A DNA stretch of 64,000 nt from NCBI RefSeq assembly GCF_019668505.1, contig NZ_AP024371.1, positions 682,001-746,000 of the forward strand, written 5' to 3'. This document shows, in pieces, positions 39,500-48,755 of this stretch. The stretch's first letter is position 1. Each line of letters starts with the position of its first letter. Both the position numbers and the translations under genes were made by a program. Origin of the DNA: Borrelia miyamotoi (GTDB taxonomy: Bacteria > Spirochaetota > Spirochaetia > Borreliales > Borreliaceae). The notes under the pieces are model-generated. The model was not told where the DNA came from. It worked only from the letters and a program-made list of their open reading frames with translations, and ran no database searches.

Positions 39500-40739
39500 T
39501 GAGAATTTTAGAAATAAAAGTATTTTAGATAAAAAACGAGAGATAAAGAGTCTTTTAGAATTAAATCCCTGTGATTTTTTTTATGATTCTGCTGATGAAG
39601 ATTTTCTTTCTTGTATGATAGAAAATTATGTTGGTTATTTATCCTTGCCTGTTGGTATTGTAAAGAATTTGAAGATAAATGGAAAGTATTATGCTATACC
39701 TATTGTTACAGAAGAATCATCAGTTATTGCCGCATTAAATTTTGCAGCTAAGATTCTTGAAAATGCTAATTTAAGTTATTCTGTAGGTGAAGTCTTAGGT
39801 ATTGCTCAAGTTTATATAAAGACAGAGGAAGATTTAAGTGATGTGCTTCTTGGTCTTTTTGCAAAAATTGATCTTTGGTCTAAATCTCTTTTGCAAAATA
39901 TGGAACGTAGGGGTGGTGGACTTAAGAGGCTTTCAACTAAGTTTATTAAGGAAATTGGTATTCAGAAGTTAAATATCTATGTAGATGTTTGTGATGTTAT
40001 GGGTTCAAATTTGCTGAATTCAGTAGCTGAGCAAGTGTCTTATCATATTACTCTAGAATTTGGATATGAGTGTGTTTTGAAAATTTTAAGCAATGATTCT
40101 AATGATTTTGTTTTAAACGCCAACTTTAAATTAAATGTTAATTATTTGCTTGGAGATAATAAAGAATCTTTGGCTTTGGCACAAAATATTGCTCTTATTT
40201 CTAAGATAGGATTTTTTGAAGAAGAACGTGCTGTTACTAACAATAAAGGTATTATGAATGGTATAACGGGTTTATGTGTTGCTACACTGAATGATACAAG
40301 GGCGCTTGAAGCATGTATACATAAATTTGCGTCAAGAAGTGGTAGATATTTACCTCTTAGTAAGTTTTATGTTTCTGATGATAATTTGATTGGAGAGATT
40401 GAACTTCCTTTACAGGTTGGATTTAAAGGAGGTTCGGCTGGTTCTCATGAAGCAGCTGTATTGAGCTTTAAGATTATGGAGATTGATTGTAAGAGAGAAT
40501 TTATGGGTGTTCTATCTTGTGTTGGGCTTGCAAGTAATTTTGCGGCTTTAAGAGCACTTGCTCTTGATGGAATTCAAAAAGGACATATGAAACTACATGT
40601 TAAGAAGATTTTATATCTTCTTGAAAGAGATTATAATGTGTCTAGTGATGAAATAGGAAAAATATTGTTGAAGATGAGTGATAGTGGGATTTATTCTCTT
40701 GACTTTGCTCTTAAAGTTTTAAAAGGTTTGAGAGTTTAA
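39489..40739 (+). CDS. mvaA: Hydroxymethylglutaryl-CoA reductase
   Basis: Reduces HMG-CoA to mevalonate. Catalytic blocks visible are [16 protein letters not shown] (catalytic Glu), [10 protein letters not shown] (cofactor region), [12 protein letters not shown] (catalytic Lys) and GSHEAAV with the catalytic His, together fitting the bacterial class II enzyme. I take ATG 39489 (MRLSENF), which overlaps the fni end by 11 bases. An in-frame TTG at 39465 would add eight residues. The product is 416 residues. mvaD follows after 1 base. Confidence 0.94.
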   Translation: MRLSENFRNKSILDKKREIKSLLELNPCDFFYDSADEDFLSCMIENYVGYLSLPVGIVKNLKINGKYYAIPIVTEESSVIAALNFAAKILENANLSYSVGEVLGIAQVYIKTEEDLSDVLLGLFAKIDLWSKSLLQNMERRGGGLKRLSTKFIKEIGIQKLNIYVDVCDVMGSNLLNSVAEQVSYHITLEFGYECVLKILSNDSNDFVLNANFKLNVNYLLGDNKESLALAQNIALISKIGFFEEERAVTNNKGIMNGITGLCVATLNDTRALEACIHKFASRSGRYLPLSKFYVSDDNLIGEIELPLQVGFKGGSAGSHEAAVLSFKIMEIDCKREFMGVLSCVGLASNFAALRALALDGIQKGHMKLHVKKILYLLERDYNVSSDEIGKILLKMSDSGIYSLDFALKVLKGLRV

Positions 40740-40740
40740 T

Positions 40741-41679
40741 GTGAAGGTTAGATGTAAGGTTAATCCTAGTTTGGCATTAATTAAGTATTGGGGGAAGAGG
40801 GATAAATTTTTAAATGTTCCAGCTACTTCTAGCATTGCTGTAAGTATTGATAAATTTCATTCAGTAAGTGAGATTGAGCTGTCATGTAAGGATGAAATAA
40901 TTTTAAATTCAAATACAGTTGTATTAAAAGATAGAGAGATAAAATTTTTTAACTATGCGAGAAAAATCCTTGATAAGCCAAATATTTGTTTTAGGGTGAT
41001 TAGTGAAAATAATTTTCCAACAGCTGCAGGACTTGCAAGTTCAAGCTCAGGTTTTGCATCTATTGCTGCTTGTATTTTAAGATATTTTAATCAATATTCT
41101 CATCAAAAAGCTTCAGACCTTGCAAGAATAGGCTCAGCTTCAGCAGCAAGAGCTATTTATGGTGGATTTACATTTCTAAAAGAAGGGGCTAAGAGTGCAT
41201 TTCAGGTAAACAGTTTCAATTGTTTTAATGATTTGTGCATAATATTTGCTATAGTTGATAGTAAAGAAAAAGAAATTTCTTCAAGGGTTGCCATGGAGAT
41301 TTGCAAGCAAGAAGAGTTTTATTGGGATGCTTGGGTTAAATCTAGTCGAAGTATATTCAAGGAAGCTTTATATTTTTTTTTAAAAGGGAATTTTAGTGAA
41401 TTTGGTCTCAAAATTGTAAAAAGTTATCAGTGTATGTTTGGTTTAATGTTATCATCTTCTATTATTTATTTTAAAGGTATTACCATAGACTTAATAAAGT
41501 ATATTGCTAATCTGAGAAATAAGGGAATTCTTATTTTCGAAACGATGGATGCAGGACCACAGGTGAAGATTTTATGTTTACAGAGAGATTTGGAATTCAT
41601 TTTAAATGAACTTACTAGAAATTTCACAGATGTTGATTTTGTTGTTTCAAGGATTGGAATTGGTTTGGAATGGATATAA
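40741..41679 (+). CDS. mvaD: Diphosphomevalonate decarboxylase
   Basis: Converts mevalonate 5-diphosphate to isopentenyl diphosphate with ATP. The 312-residue GHMP-superfamily protein opens with NPSLALIKYWGKRD, the family signature. It has the nucleotide loop PTAAGLASSSSGFASIA and SAARAIYGGFTFL with the substrate-binding Ser/Arg. KIFETMDAGPQVKIL-type residues (here ILIFETMDAGPQVKIL) carry the catalytic Asp. The start is GTG at 40741. It overlaps the next kinase gene by 10 bases. Confidence 0.96.
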   Translation: MKVRCKVNPSLALIKYWGKRDKFLNVPATSSIAVSIDKFHSVSEIELSCKDEIILNSNTVVLKDREIKFFNYARKILDKPNICFRVISENNFPTAAGLASSSSGFASIAACILRYFNQYSHQKASDLARIGSASAARAIYGGFTFLKEGAKSAFQVNSFNCFNDLCIIFAIVDSKEKEISSRVAMEICKQEEFYWDAWVKSSRSIFKEALYFFLKGNFSEFGLKIVKSYQCMFGLMLSSSIIYFKGITIDLIKYIANLRNKGILIFETMDAGPQVKILCLQRDLEFILNELTRNFTDVDFVVSRIGIGLEWI

Positions 41680-42617
41680 TTAATTTTTCGGTGCCTGGTA
41701 ATTTGCTTTTAATGGGAGAATATTCTATTTTAGAAGAAAATGGCCTTGGACTTTCAATTGCAATTAAAGAGAGAGCTTATTTTTCTTTTAGGAAAAATGA
41801 TACTTGGCGCTTTTTTGCTAAAAAAACTAAAATTGATAATTTTACTTTAATAGAAAATAATGATGATTTTATTTTTAAAATGTTTAAGTATTTAAAACAA
41901 AAATATTTTGCTAATATAGAAGATTTTCCCTTTGATGTTTATGTTGATACGAGTAATTTTTTTTTAAATAGTGGTGCCAAGAAAGGTTTTGGTTCAAGTG
42001 CCGTTGTTGCTGTTGGGATTGTATGTGGAATTTTTTTGGTTTTGAATAATAATAGTTATTTTATTAAAAATCAAATTTTTATGTATTGTCTAGAAGCTTA
42101 TCGGTATGCTCAGGGAGGTATGGGTAGTGGATATGATATTGCTACAAGTCTTTTTGGTGGTATTATTAGGTTTAAAGGAGGAAATTTTCCTATGTATGAG
42201 CTTTTAGAGCAAATGTGTTTTAGTGATTTTTATTTAATGAAAGGTCCCAAGCCGGTTAAAACTACTAGTTCAATTGTTAAGTATTGTGAGCGTAGGGCTT
42301 CTTTAATGAGTTTTATAAGAGATATTAATATTATAATGGAAAAAATTGTTCTTAATGCCAGTCGTTCTTCTGCTTGTTTGCTTTCTAGTTTGAAATCAGC
42401 AAAGGATATAGGATTAGAAATTGGAAAAAGGATAGGTATTTCTGCTGATTTGCCTTTAGATATTTCGTATCTTGAAAAAGAATGTGCCTTAATTAAGGCT
42501 TTAGGTGCTGGCAATGAAACTTTTTTAGTCTATAAGCCAAATTTTGAAGTTTTTAAACAATTTAATATTGAACCAATAGAGCTAGATTTAGAAGGTGTTA
42601 AATTTTGCAGTAGATGA
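41670..42617 (+). CDS. mvaK2: Phosphomevalonate kinase
   Basis: GHMP-family kinase making mevalonate diphosphate from mevalonate phosphate. The 315 residues show SVPGNLLLMGEYSILEENGLGLSIAI at the N-terminus and the ATP loop GAKKGFGSSAVVAVGI. GGMGSGYDIATSLFGGIIRFKGG matches the substrate region. The C-terminal GHMP motif IKALGAGNETFLVY is slightly divergent. Order in the cluster and the tryptophan-poor, longer middle region favour phosphomevalonate over mevalonate kinase. It overlaps mvaK1 by 4 bases (ATGA). Confidence 0.9.
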   Translation: MDIINFSVPGNLLLMGEYSILEENGLGLSIAIKERAYFSFRKNDTWRFFAKKTKIDNFTLIENNDDFIFKMFKYLKQKYFANIEDFPFDVYVDTSNFFLNSGAKKGFGSSAVVAVGIVCGIFLVLNNNSYFIKNQIFMYCLEAYRYAQGGMGSGYDIATSLFGGIIRFKGGNFPMYELLEQMCFSDFYLMKGPKPVKTTSSIVKYCERRASLMSFIRDINIIMEKIVLNASRSSACLLSSLKSAKDIGLEIGKRIGISADLPLDISYLEKECALIKALGAGNETFLVYKPNFEVFKQFNIEPIELDLEGVKFCSR

Positions 42618-43510
42618 TGTTTATAATAAAAAAACCTTCTAAAATATTGCTTTTAGGGGAACATAGTGCTGTTTATGGTTTTCCAGTTATTGGTGCTACA
42701 ATACCTCTTTATATGCAGTTAGTTTACACCTTTTCTGATTCTTGGAGGTACTTAGGAGTGCCTTCTTTTAAAATAGATGAGATAATACATTTTATTAATA
42801 ATAACTTTGAAAAAGTTAGACCTATTGAATTTTTAATATTTTCCCAGATTCCAGTTGGATTGGGGTTTGGTTCTTCTGCCAGTCTTAGTTTGTGTTTTGC
42901 TGAGTATATTGTAATTCATGATGAATATAGGAGTTACAATAAAATTTTGTTGGCACGAAAAATTGAAGATATTTTTCATGGAAGGTCTTCTGGTATGGAT
43001 ATTTTGCTAATTGAGTTAGGTGGAACTTTTTATTTAGAAAATAAAAATGGTGTCCTAAATTATAAAAGGATAGCACCTTGTAATTTTTACTTTTTGATTG
43101 GGGCAGTCAGGAGAGAATGTGTAGTAAGTAAAATAATATCTGATTTAAATTACAGGATTTCTCTTGATAATGGTCAATTTGAAATTATTAAAAAACTTGG
43201 TTATATTGTTAGGGATTCTTGTGTTGCTTTTGATAAGCAAGATATTTCTTTATTGGCATATAATATGAATGTTGCAAATAACTATTTAAAGTCTTTGGGT
43301 TTATCCTCAGACATGCTTGATTATGTAATAAAAAGAGGCCTAGAACTTAAGGCTCTTTCTGGGAAATTGAGTGGTGCTGGTCGAGGTGGAGCTTTTATTT
43401 TGCTTTTTAGAGATAAGAATGAAGCTCGCTTGTGTTTGAGAGAGTTGAGTAAGGATTTAGATAAGAACAATATTTGTTTAATTTGTAAACTTCAAATGTT
43501 TAGATTTTAA
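42614..43510 (+). CDS. mvaK1: Mevalonate kinase
   Basis: First kinase of the pathway, phosphorylating mevalonate. The 298-residue GHMP protein has KPSKILLLGEHSAVYGFPVIGATIPL (the mevalonate-kinase GEHxxVYG signature) and PVGLGFGSSASLSLCFAEY, the ATP loop. GRSSGMDILLIELGG carries the catalytic Asp, and GKLSGAGRGGAFILLF is motif 3. It ends the mevalonate operon. The next gene is tRNA-Val on the other strand. Confidence 0.94.
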   Translation: MMFIIKKPSKILLLGEHSAVYGFPVIGATIPLYMQLVYTFSDSWRYLGVPSFKIDEIIHFINNNFEKVRPIEFLIFSQIPVGLGFGSSASLSLCFAEYIVIHDEYRSYNKILLARKIEDIFHGRSSGMDILLIELGGTFYLENKNGVLNYKRIAPCNFYFLIGAVRRECVVSKIISDLNYRISLDNGQFEIIKKLGYIVRDSCVAFDKQDISLLAYNMNVANNYLKSLGLSSDMLDYVIKRGLELKALSGKLSGAGRGGAFILLFRDKNEARLCLRELSKDLDKNNICLICKLQMFRF

Positions 43511-43555
43511 GCTTATTGAAAAAAATTGTATACTTGCTGAATGAAATAATTTTGT

Positions 43556-43629
43556 TGGGTTCAGAGGGATTCGAACCCCCGACATCCTGCTTGTAAGGCA
43601 GGCGCTCTGACCAGCTGAGCTATGAACCC
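43556..43629 (-). tRNA. tRNA-Val (anticodon UAC)
   Basis: On the minus strand, GGGTTCA at 43629-43623 pairs with TGAACCC before a discriminator A at 43556. The D-arm is TAGCTCAGCTGG, the anticodon arm CCTGC-CTTACAA-GCAGG gives anticodon TAC, and the T-arm has GTTCGAAT. All acceptor pairs are intact and no CCA is encoded, as usual in Borrelia. Length is 74 bases. Confidence 0.97.
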
Positions 43630-43681
43630 TTTTAATACTGAGGACAATTATATAAAATAAATTTGACTTATGTCAATTTAT

Positions 43682-44125
43682 TCATAATTTTTCTCCAAAA
43701 AGAACTACAAATATATTTTTATTGTTTTGTGTTTTTAATACGTATCCACCTATTTTACTTGTATCTTTGTTTAGAAGAGCTCCTTTGTGTTCTGGACTTT
43801 TAAGCCAGGCATTTGTTACATCTTCGACAACTAGACCTGATGCTAGAATTTCTCTTATCTTATAAAAATATTGATCGTATTTTTTGACTCTTTGCATAGG
43901 AGTTGTGCCAAAGAGTGTATGAGTTAATACTTTATTTGCATTAAGACTTATTGCATATTCTTCTGCTACCGTCTCAAGAGTTGTATCTATTTCTAACTTT
44001 TTTAATTTTAAATCAGCTCTTAATTTGTGAATTGATGAGTAAAGAAATTCTAAGTCTTCATTTGCTCCTAGAAGCATAAATTGGCTTGTGAAAATTAAAA
44101 TAATAAGAATGAATTTTTTTTGCAT
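43682..44125 (-). CDS. CAP/SCP-domain exported protein
   Basis: A 147-residue protein with an N-terminal signal peptide (MQKKFILIILIFTSQFML, likely cleaved near LLGA). One CAP domain (SCP/PR-1/Tpx-1, the YkwD type) follows. The visible blocks are LRADLKLKKLEIDTTLETVAEEYA, the His in LTHTLFG, and AWLKSPEHKGALLNKDTSKIGGYVL, which contains the HxxxL/N CAP2-like motif. Bacterial CAP proteins are mostly of unknown biochemical role. It is divergent from the Dps gene with 66 bases between starts. Confidence 0.87.
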   Translation of the reverse strand: MQKKFILIILIFTSQFMLLGANEDLEFLYSSIHKLRADLKLKKLEIDTTLETVAEEYAISLNANKVLTHTLFGTTPMQRVKKYDQYFYKIREILASGLVVEDVTNAWLKSPEHKGALLNKDTSKIGGYVLKTQNNKNIFVVLFGEKL

Positions 44126-44191
44126 AATGATTCTACTTATATTAGTATGTTATTATAACATATATCAAATTGTTTTAACTAGGAGAATAAT

Positions 44192-44917
44192 ATGACAAAT
44201 AATTTAAGTTATTTAAAAAAAGATTATTTAGATAAGATAAACTTGAAACTTCAAGAGTTGTTAGCAGGACTTCATGTTTTTTATGCTAATTTGAGAGGTA
44301 TTCATTGGAATATAAAGGGTGTTAATTTTTTTGTGATTCATAAAAAAACTGAAAATCTTTATGATTATGTTGGGGAGGTTATTGATATTCTAGCTGAGAG
44401 AATTAGAGCACTTGGTTATGATTCTGAGTTTAGATGCTCTGCATTTATTAAGATGTCTTTTATTAATGAAATTAGTTTAGAGATTTCTTCAAATTTGGTA
44501 CCTTCAATTAGTAGCATTATTTGTAATCTTAATGACATTCTTAAGAATATATTTGAAATAAGGTGTTTTGTTGATAGTAAATCTGATTATGGGACAGCTA
44601 ATGTTTTAGATGATATTATTGCTTATTTTGAAAAATATTTATGGATGTATAGATCATTGTTAAATAATTGTAAGTGTTCATGTGATAAGGATGATTGTAA
44701 GTGTTCATGTGATAAGGATGATTGTAAGTGTTCATGTGATAAGGATGATTGTAAGTGTTCATGTGATAAGGATGATTGTAAGTGTTCATGTGATAAGGAT
44801 GATTGTAAGTGTTCATGTGATAAGGATGATTGTAAGTGTTCATGTGATAAGGATGATTGTAAGTGTTCATGTGATAAGAAAGAATATTTTAGTGAAAATG
44901 ATGATCTTGTGATATGA
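44192..44917 (+). CDS. napA: Dps/NapA metal-binding protein (BicA type) with long cysteine-repeat tail
   Basis: Dps-family ferritin-like protein. Residues 1-158 form the four-helix Dps core, with the inter-subunit ferroxidase-type residues His38 (GIHWNIKG), His50, Asp65 and Glu69 (EVIDILAER) all present. From Cys160 a tail of eight units CKCSCDKDD (the last ends in KKE) adds 24 cysteines, then a short acidic end. In B. burgdorferi the homologue (NapA/BicA) is known to have a shorter Cys-rich C-terminus and to bind copper and iron. This tail would act like a metallothionein. AGGAG precedes the ATG. The total is 241 residues, well above the usual 150-180. Confidence 0.95.
   Translation: MTNNLSYLKKDYLDKINLKLQELLAGLHVFYANLRGIHWNIKGVNFFVIHKKTENLYDYVGEVIDILAERIRALGYDSEFRCSAFIKMSFINEISLEISSNLVPSISSIICNLNDILKNIFEIRCFVDSKSDYGTANVLDDIIAYFEKYLWMYRSLLNNCKCSCDKDDCKCSCDKDDCKCSCDKDDCKCSCDKDDCKCSCDKDDCKCSCDKDDCKCSCDKDDCKCSCDKKEYFSENDDLVI
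44669..44878 (+). repeat. 27-bp perfect tandem repeat encoding Cys-rich units of NapA
   Basis: The unit TGTAAGTGTTCATGTGATAA plus GGATGAT (27 bases) recurs at 44669, 44696, 44723, 44750, 44777, 44804 and 44831. An eighth copy at 44858 matches for 21 bases. All seven full copies are identical. The period is a multiple of three, so copy changes keep the frame. Identity at the third codon positions indicates recent expansion or homogenisation. Confidence 0.97.
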
Positions 44918-44987
44918 TATAAAAACAATTTTAAGATTTATTTTTATATTTGTTAATTAATTATAGAATTATATCTTAGTTGAAGAG

Positions 44988-45009
44988 AGCTATAGCAAAA
45001 TCTATAGCT
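44988..45009 (+). other. Hairpin upstream of fusA2
   Basis: AGCTATAG (44988-44995) pairs with CTATAGCT (45002-45009) around CAAAAT, and the stem can extend by three more pairs including one G-U. It ends about 20 bases before the fusA2 ATG, close to its ribosome site. It may influence fusA2 translation. It is not a terminator by its tail. Confidence 0.4.
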
Positions 45010-45030
45010 TTCATGGTATTTGAGGGCTTT

Positions 45031-47040
45031 ATGGAAATTAGGAATATTGGAATCATGGCACATATTGATGCTGGAAAGACTACTACTACAGAAAGGATTA
45101 TATATTATACTGGTAAGTCTCATAAAATAGGCGATGTTGATTCTGGCAATACTGTGACTGATTGGATGACACAAGAACAAGACAGGGGCATTACAATTAG
45201 TTCTGCTGCTATTACTTGCTATTGGCGGGAGCATCAGATAAATATTATTGATACTCCTGGACATGTTGATTTTACAGCTGAAGTTGAGAGATCTCTTCGT
45301 GTTCTTGATGGGGGTATCGTCATTTTTAGTGCTGTTGATGGGATTCAGGCGCAAACCGAAACGGTTTGGAAACAGGCATCAAAATATGGTATTCCAAGAC
45401 TTGCTTATATTAACAAAATGGATCGTGTGGGGGCTGATTTTATTAAAGTAGTTGAAGATATAAAAAATAAATTTGGTATAGTTCCAATAGTTTTACAAAT
45501 GCCAATTGGAAGTGAGAGTAGCTTTGAAGGAGTTGTAGATATTATTCGTAATAAAGAGTTGCATTTTGAATTTAAGGATGATAAACCTATTGTGATTGAG
45601 GAAGTGGTGCGTGAAGAGTTTGTTGAGAATGTCAAAAATTTTAGAGAAAATTTAATAGATGCTCTTAGTAATTTTAGTGAAAGAATTACTGAACTTTTTC
45701 TTGAAAATTCTGTCATTGATGATTCTCTTATAATGGAAGAGATTAGACGATGCACTATTAGTGGCTTTATTGTTCCTGTTTTGGCGGGAACTAGTCTTAA
45801 GAATATTGGTATAGAGCCTTTAATAGATGCAATTGTAGATTATCTTCCAAGTCCTTTTGAAAAAAATTTTAGTGTTTATTCTTTAAAAACAGATAGAAGT
45901 ATGTCAATTGATCCTAGAAATGAGAAAAATTTATCTGCACTTGTTTTTAAGGTACAATATTTTAGTGCAATTGCTGCACATCTTTATTTTATTAGGGTTT
46001 ATTCAGGAGAACTTAATTCATCTAAAAGGGTTGTTAACGTTGCTAAGAATAAGCGTGAAAAATTTACAAGGATTTTTCGAGTTTTTTCAAATAAAAATGA
46101 GCAAATTAATGCGATTAGAGCAGGAGATATTGGAGCAGTTATTGGACTTAAACATTCTGTAACGGGAGACACGCTTGTTGAAGAAGGAAATGAGATTGTA
46201 CTTGAACCTTTAGTATTTCCAGAGCCAGTTGTATTAATATCTGTTGAGCCAGAAAGATCGTCTGATGATGCTAGACTTAAAGAAGTTCTTGAAATAATTG
46301 CTAAAGAAGATCCTACTTTTAACTACAAGGAAAACAAGGAAACAGGGCAATTATTGGTGTCTGGAATGGGTGAGTTACATCTTGAGATTATTATTATAAG
46401 GATTAGGGATGAGTTTAAACTTAATGTTTATACAGGTAAGCCCCAAGTAAGTTATAGAGAGAGTCTGAGTTTGGAAGTTAATGACGTATTTAAATTTGTT
46501 AATATTTTTGCAGGTAAAGAAGTTAATTTGAAAATTGGTATGATTGTTAGTCCTTTGGTAAGAGGTGAAGGCAATAAAATTGAGTTTGAGTGCAGTGTTG
46601 ATTCTTTATTTAAAGCTGCGATATTAAGAGGTATTACTTCTGTGTTTTCAACTGGTATTATTGGATATCCGATTATTGACACGGGAGTTAAGATTACTTC
46701 ATTGGATTTTGATAAAGGTAAGATTAATGAGTCTGTCATTGAGTCAGTATCGGGTCTTGCTTTTAATGAATTTTTTAAAAGGGCAAATCCTATTAAGCTT
46801 GAGCCAATAATGATGTTAGAAATTAGAACTCCAATTGAGTATACTGGGGAGGTAGTTTCTACATTGAATTTTGTTGGTGGAATAATTCACTCTATTAGTA
46901 ATATTGAGGACTATGAAATAATAAAAGCTGAGGCAGCTTTTGAAAAACTTTTTGGGTATACTTCTGTTTTAAGAAGCTCTACTAAAGGCAGAGGAGATTT
47001 TACTATGGAATTTTCATACTTCAAGGAAAAGCATGAATAA
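45031..47040 (+). CDS. fusA2: Elongation factor G-like protein 2 (FusA2)
   Basis: Second EF-G paralogue of Borrelia. The 669 residues start at ATG 45031 ([22 protein letters not shown]) with GAGGG upstream; an in-frame TTG at 44980 would read through the hairpin. The GTPase domain has [19 protein letters not shown] (switch I), DTPGHVDF and NKMDRVGAD. Domains II to V follow, including the tip GMGELHLEI. The SPxxDxxxx-type insertion and spirochaetal branch fit the EF-G2/mitochondrial-recycling-like group, so it may act in ribosome recycling rather than elongation; that is family knowledge, not visible here. Another fusA must exist outside the window. Confidence 0.93.
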   Translation: MEIRNIGIMAHIDAGKTTTTERIIYYTGKSHKIGDVDSGNTVTDWMTQEQDRGITISSAAITCYWREHQINIIDTPGHVDFTAEVERSLRVLDGGIVIFSAVDGIQAQTETVWKQASKYGIPRLAYINKMDRVGADFIKVVEDIKNKFGIVPIVLQMPIGSESSFEGVVDIIRNKELHFEFKDDKPIVIEEVVREEFVENVKNFRENLIDALSNFSERITELFLENSVIDDSLIMEEIRRCTISGFIVPVLAGTSLKNIGIEPLIDAIVDYLPSPFEKNFSVYSLKTDRSMSIDPRNEKNLSALVFKVQYFSAIAAHLYFIRVYSGELNSSKRVVNVAKNKREKFTRIFRVFSNKNEQINAIRAGDIGAVIGLKHSVTGDTLVEEGNEIVLEPLVFPEPVVLISVEPERSSDDARLKEVLEIIAKEDPTFNYKENKETGQLLVSGMGELHLEIIIIRIRDEFKLNVYTGKPQVSYRESLSLEVNDVFKFVNIFAGKEVNLKIGMIVSPLVRGEGNKIEFECSVDSLFKAAILRGITSVFSTGIIGYPIIDTGVKITSLDFDKGKINESVIESVSGLAFNEFFKRANPIKLEPIMMLEIRTPIEYTGEVVSTLNFVGGIIHSISNIEDYEIIKAEAAFEKLFGYTSVLRSSTKGRGDFTMEFSYFKEKHE

Positions 47041-47486
47041 GTATTATTAAATTTTTTATAGTGGAATCGTTTTAGTAAGCTTTTTTTGTCTTTGTTCTTT
47101 AATAATGATTTTTGCGTTGTGGTTCTTAACATTTCATTATCTAGAATGAATTAGTGCAGTATGTATGTTTATTTATTTTGGTTTTAGTCTTAATGTATTT
47201 AAAAATTATGACTTATATTTAAGTGATGTGATACGCATCTGGTTTATATTTTGTTTTTTCTATTCTTTTTAAAGTTTTGTTATTACTTTTTTTTGGTTAA
47301 CTAGCTTTGAACTTTGCGTTTTAATATTTTATTGGAATATTGCAAGATTAAAAAATATAAGATATTTTTTTTTATTAAAAAAGATTCTTTTTGTCTTGTA
47401 AGTGCTACTAGAATATTAGGGTGATTTTTTGATATGATGTCTTATTATGAATATTTTTTTATTTTAAAAATAAAGGAGGTTGTGTT
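47041..47486. other. 446-bp non-coding stretch between fusA2 and badR
   Basis: All six frames are broken by stops at short intervals. I see no tRNA, no GC-rich hairpin and no gene remnant. The region is T-rich on the plus strand, with direct copies of AATATT near 47320-47340. It probably holds the 3' end of fusA2 mRNA and the badR promoter; I cannot pick a convincing hexamer pair. AAAGGAGG at 47472-47479 is the badR ribosome site. Confidence 0.6.
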
Positions 47487-48695
47487 ATGCAGGGTGAGAA
47501 CATGGTTTCAATTAGAGGTAGTAATAGAAAAAAGATACTCCTTAGTTTGAAAAATATGCAGTATTCAAGAACGGATTTAGCTCGAAAATTATCATTGACA
47601 AATGCGGCGGTTACGATTCTTACTAATCATATGATTAAAGAGAATATTTTAGTTGAAGTTGGTTCAAAGGAATCAGATATTAGAAAGCATGGGCGAAAAG
47701 AAATCCTTCTCGATATTAATAAAGATTTTGCATATTCAATTGGAGTAATTATTTCAAGTAATTATTTTCAAATAGGAATTGCAAATCTTAAATGTGAGGT
47801 TTTAATAAGTGAGACTTATTCTTTTGAACCACCAGTTAGTGCTTACGAAATATTGGAAAAAATTAAGGATCATATGATTGAAATTATCTGGAAACATAAT
47901 TTTTCAAGGGATAAATTTATTGGATTAGGATTTAGTATTACTGGCATAATTAAAGATAAGGAATCTGGAATTGTTAATGATAGTCATGGTACATGGATTG
48001 AAAAAGATGTGCCTGTTAAGGCTATACTAGAAGAGTATTTTTCACTTACAGTGTATCTTGAAAGTTATGTTAAAAACCTTTCACTTGCTGAATTCATGGG
48101 AAAGAATGTAGATAATATCATGTTTTTCGATTATACAGATACTGCTGAGCTTTCTATTTGGTCTGATGGTAATGTTTATCCTGGATTTAATAATAAATCT
48201 GGTATGGTGAGTCATATGGTAATTGATTATGGAGGTGAGAAAAATTGTCCTACATGTGGAAATAAGGGTTGTGTTAATATGTTAATATCTAATTTTGCAC
48301 TTCAGCGTTTGATTTCGAAAGAGTTTATGAATGGTGAGATTTCTGAACTTTATGACAAGTATGAAGGTAAGCTTAAAAAAGTTACGATATATGACATTTT
48401 TTCTCTTCATGATAGATATGAGTTTATACAGAAAATAATGGAAGATACAGTAAGATATTTGGCAATAGTTATTATTAATATTCAGAGGGTTCTTGATTTT
48501 AATTATTTGGTGCTTTATGGACAAAGTTTTAAACTTAAAAGTTTTTTTGACCTGTTGAAAGATGAAATAAAGAGGTTAAACAAGGAGAGAATAGCATTGA
48601 AGCTTAGTTCCCTAGATACTGAAGTATCAGTTGTTGGACCTGCTTCTAGTGTTATATTTAATAAATTCTATTTGACGGGGGGAGATATTGATTAA
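47487..48695 (+). CDS. badR: ROK-family transcriptional regulator BadR
   Basis: DNA-binding regulator of the NagC/XylR ROK type; in B. burgdorferi BadR represses rpoS and affects host adaptation. The 402-residue product has an N-terminal winged helix-turn-helix (SRTDLARKLSLTNAAVTILTNHMI, about 27-50). The ROK domain contains the zinc motif with C254, C257 and C262 (CPTCGNKGC). The sugar-kinase ATP and catalytic motifs are not well kept, which suits a regulator rather than a kinase. A very strong ribosome site AAAGGAGG lies 7 bases before the ATG. The long upstream region is probably regulatory. Confidence 0.92.
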   Translation: MQGENMVSIRGSNRKKILLSLKNMQYSRTDLARKLSLTNAAVTILTNHMIKENILVEVGSKESDIRKHGRKEILLDINKDFAYSIGVIISSNYFQIGIANLKCEVLISETYSFEPPVSAYEILEKIKDHMIEIIWKHNFSRDKFIGLGFSITGIIKDKESGIVNDSHGTWIEKDVPVKAILEEYFSLTVYLESYVKNLSLAEFMGKNVDNIMFFDYTDTAELSIWSDGNVYPGFNNKSGMVSHMVIDYGGEKNCPTCGNKGCVNMLISNFALQRLISKEFMNGEISELYDKYEGKLKKVTIYDIFSLHDRYEFIQKIMEDTVRYLAIVIINIQRVLDFNYLVLYGQSFKLKSFFDLLKDEIKRLNKERIALKLSSLDTEVSVVGPASSVIFNKFYLTGGDID

Positions 48696-48755
48696 TATTT
48701 TCTTTTTTTGTATTGTATATTCTGTAGAATTTTTTACAAATGAAGGTGATTTTTA

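Noticed and set aside
44682..44878. CRISPR array
   Set aside because: The repeats are contiguous with no unique spacers and lie in frame inside the Dps gene.
44616..44928. Open frames on the minus strand and other plus frames across the napA repeat
   Set aside because: They are forced by the 27-bp period containing no stops in those frames. They lack start signals and repeat the same few residues.
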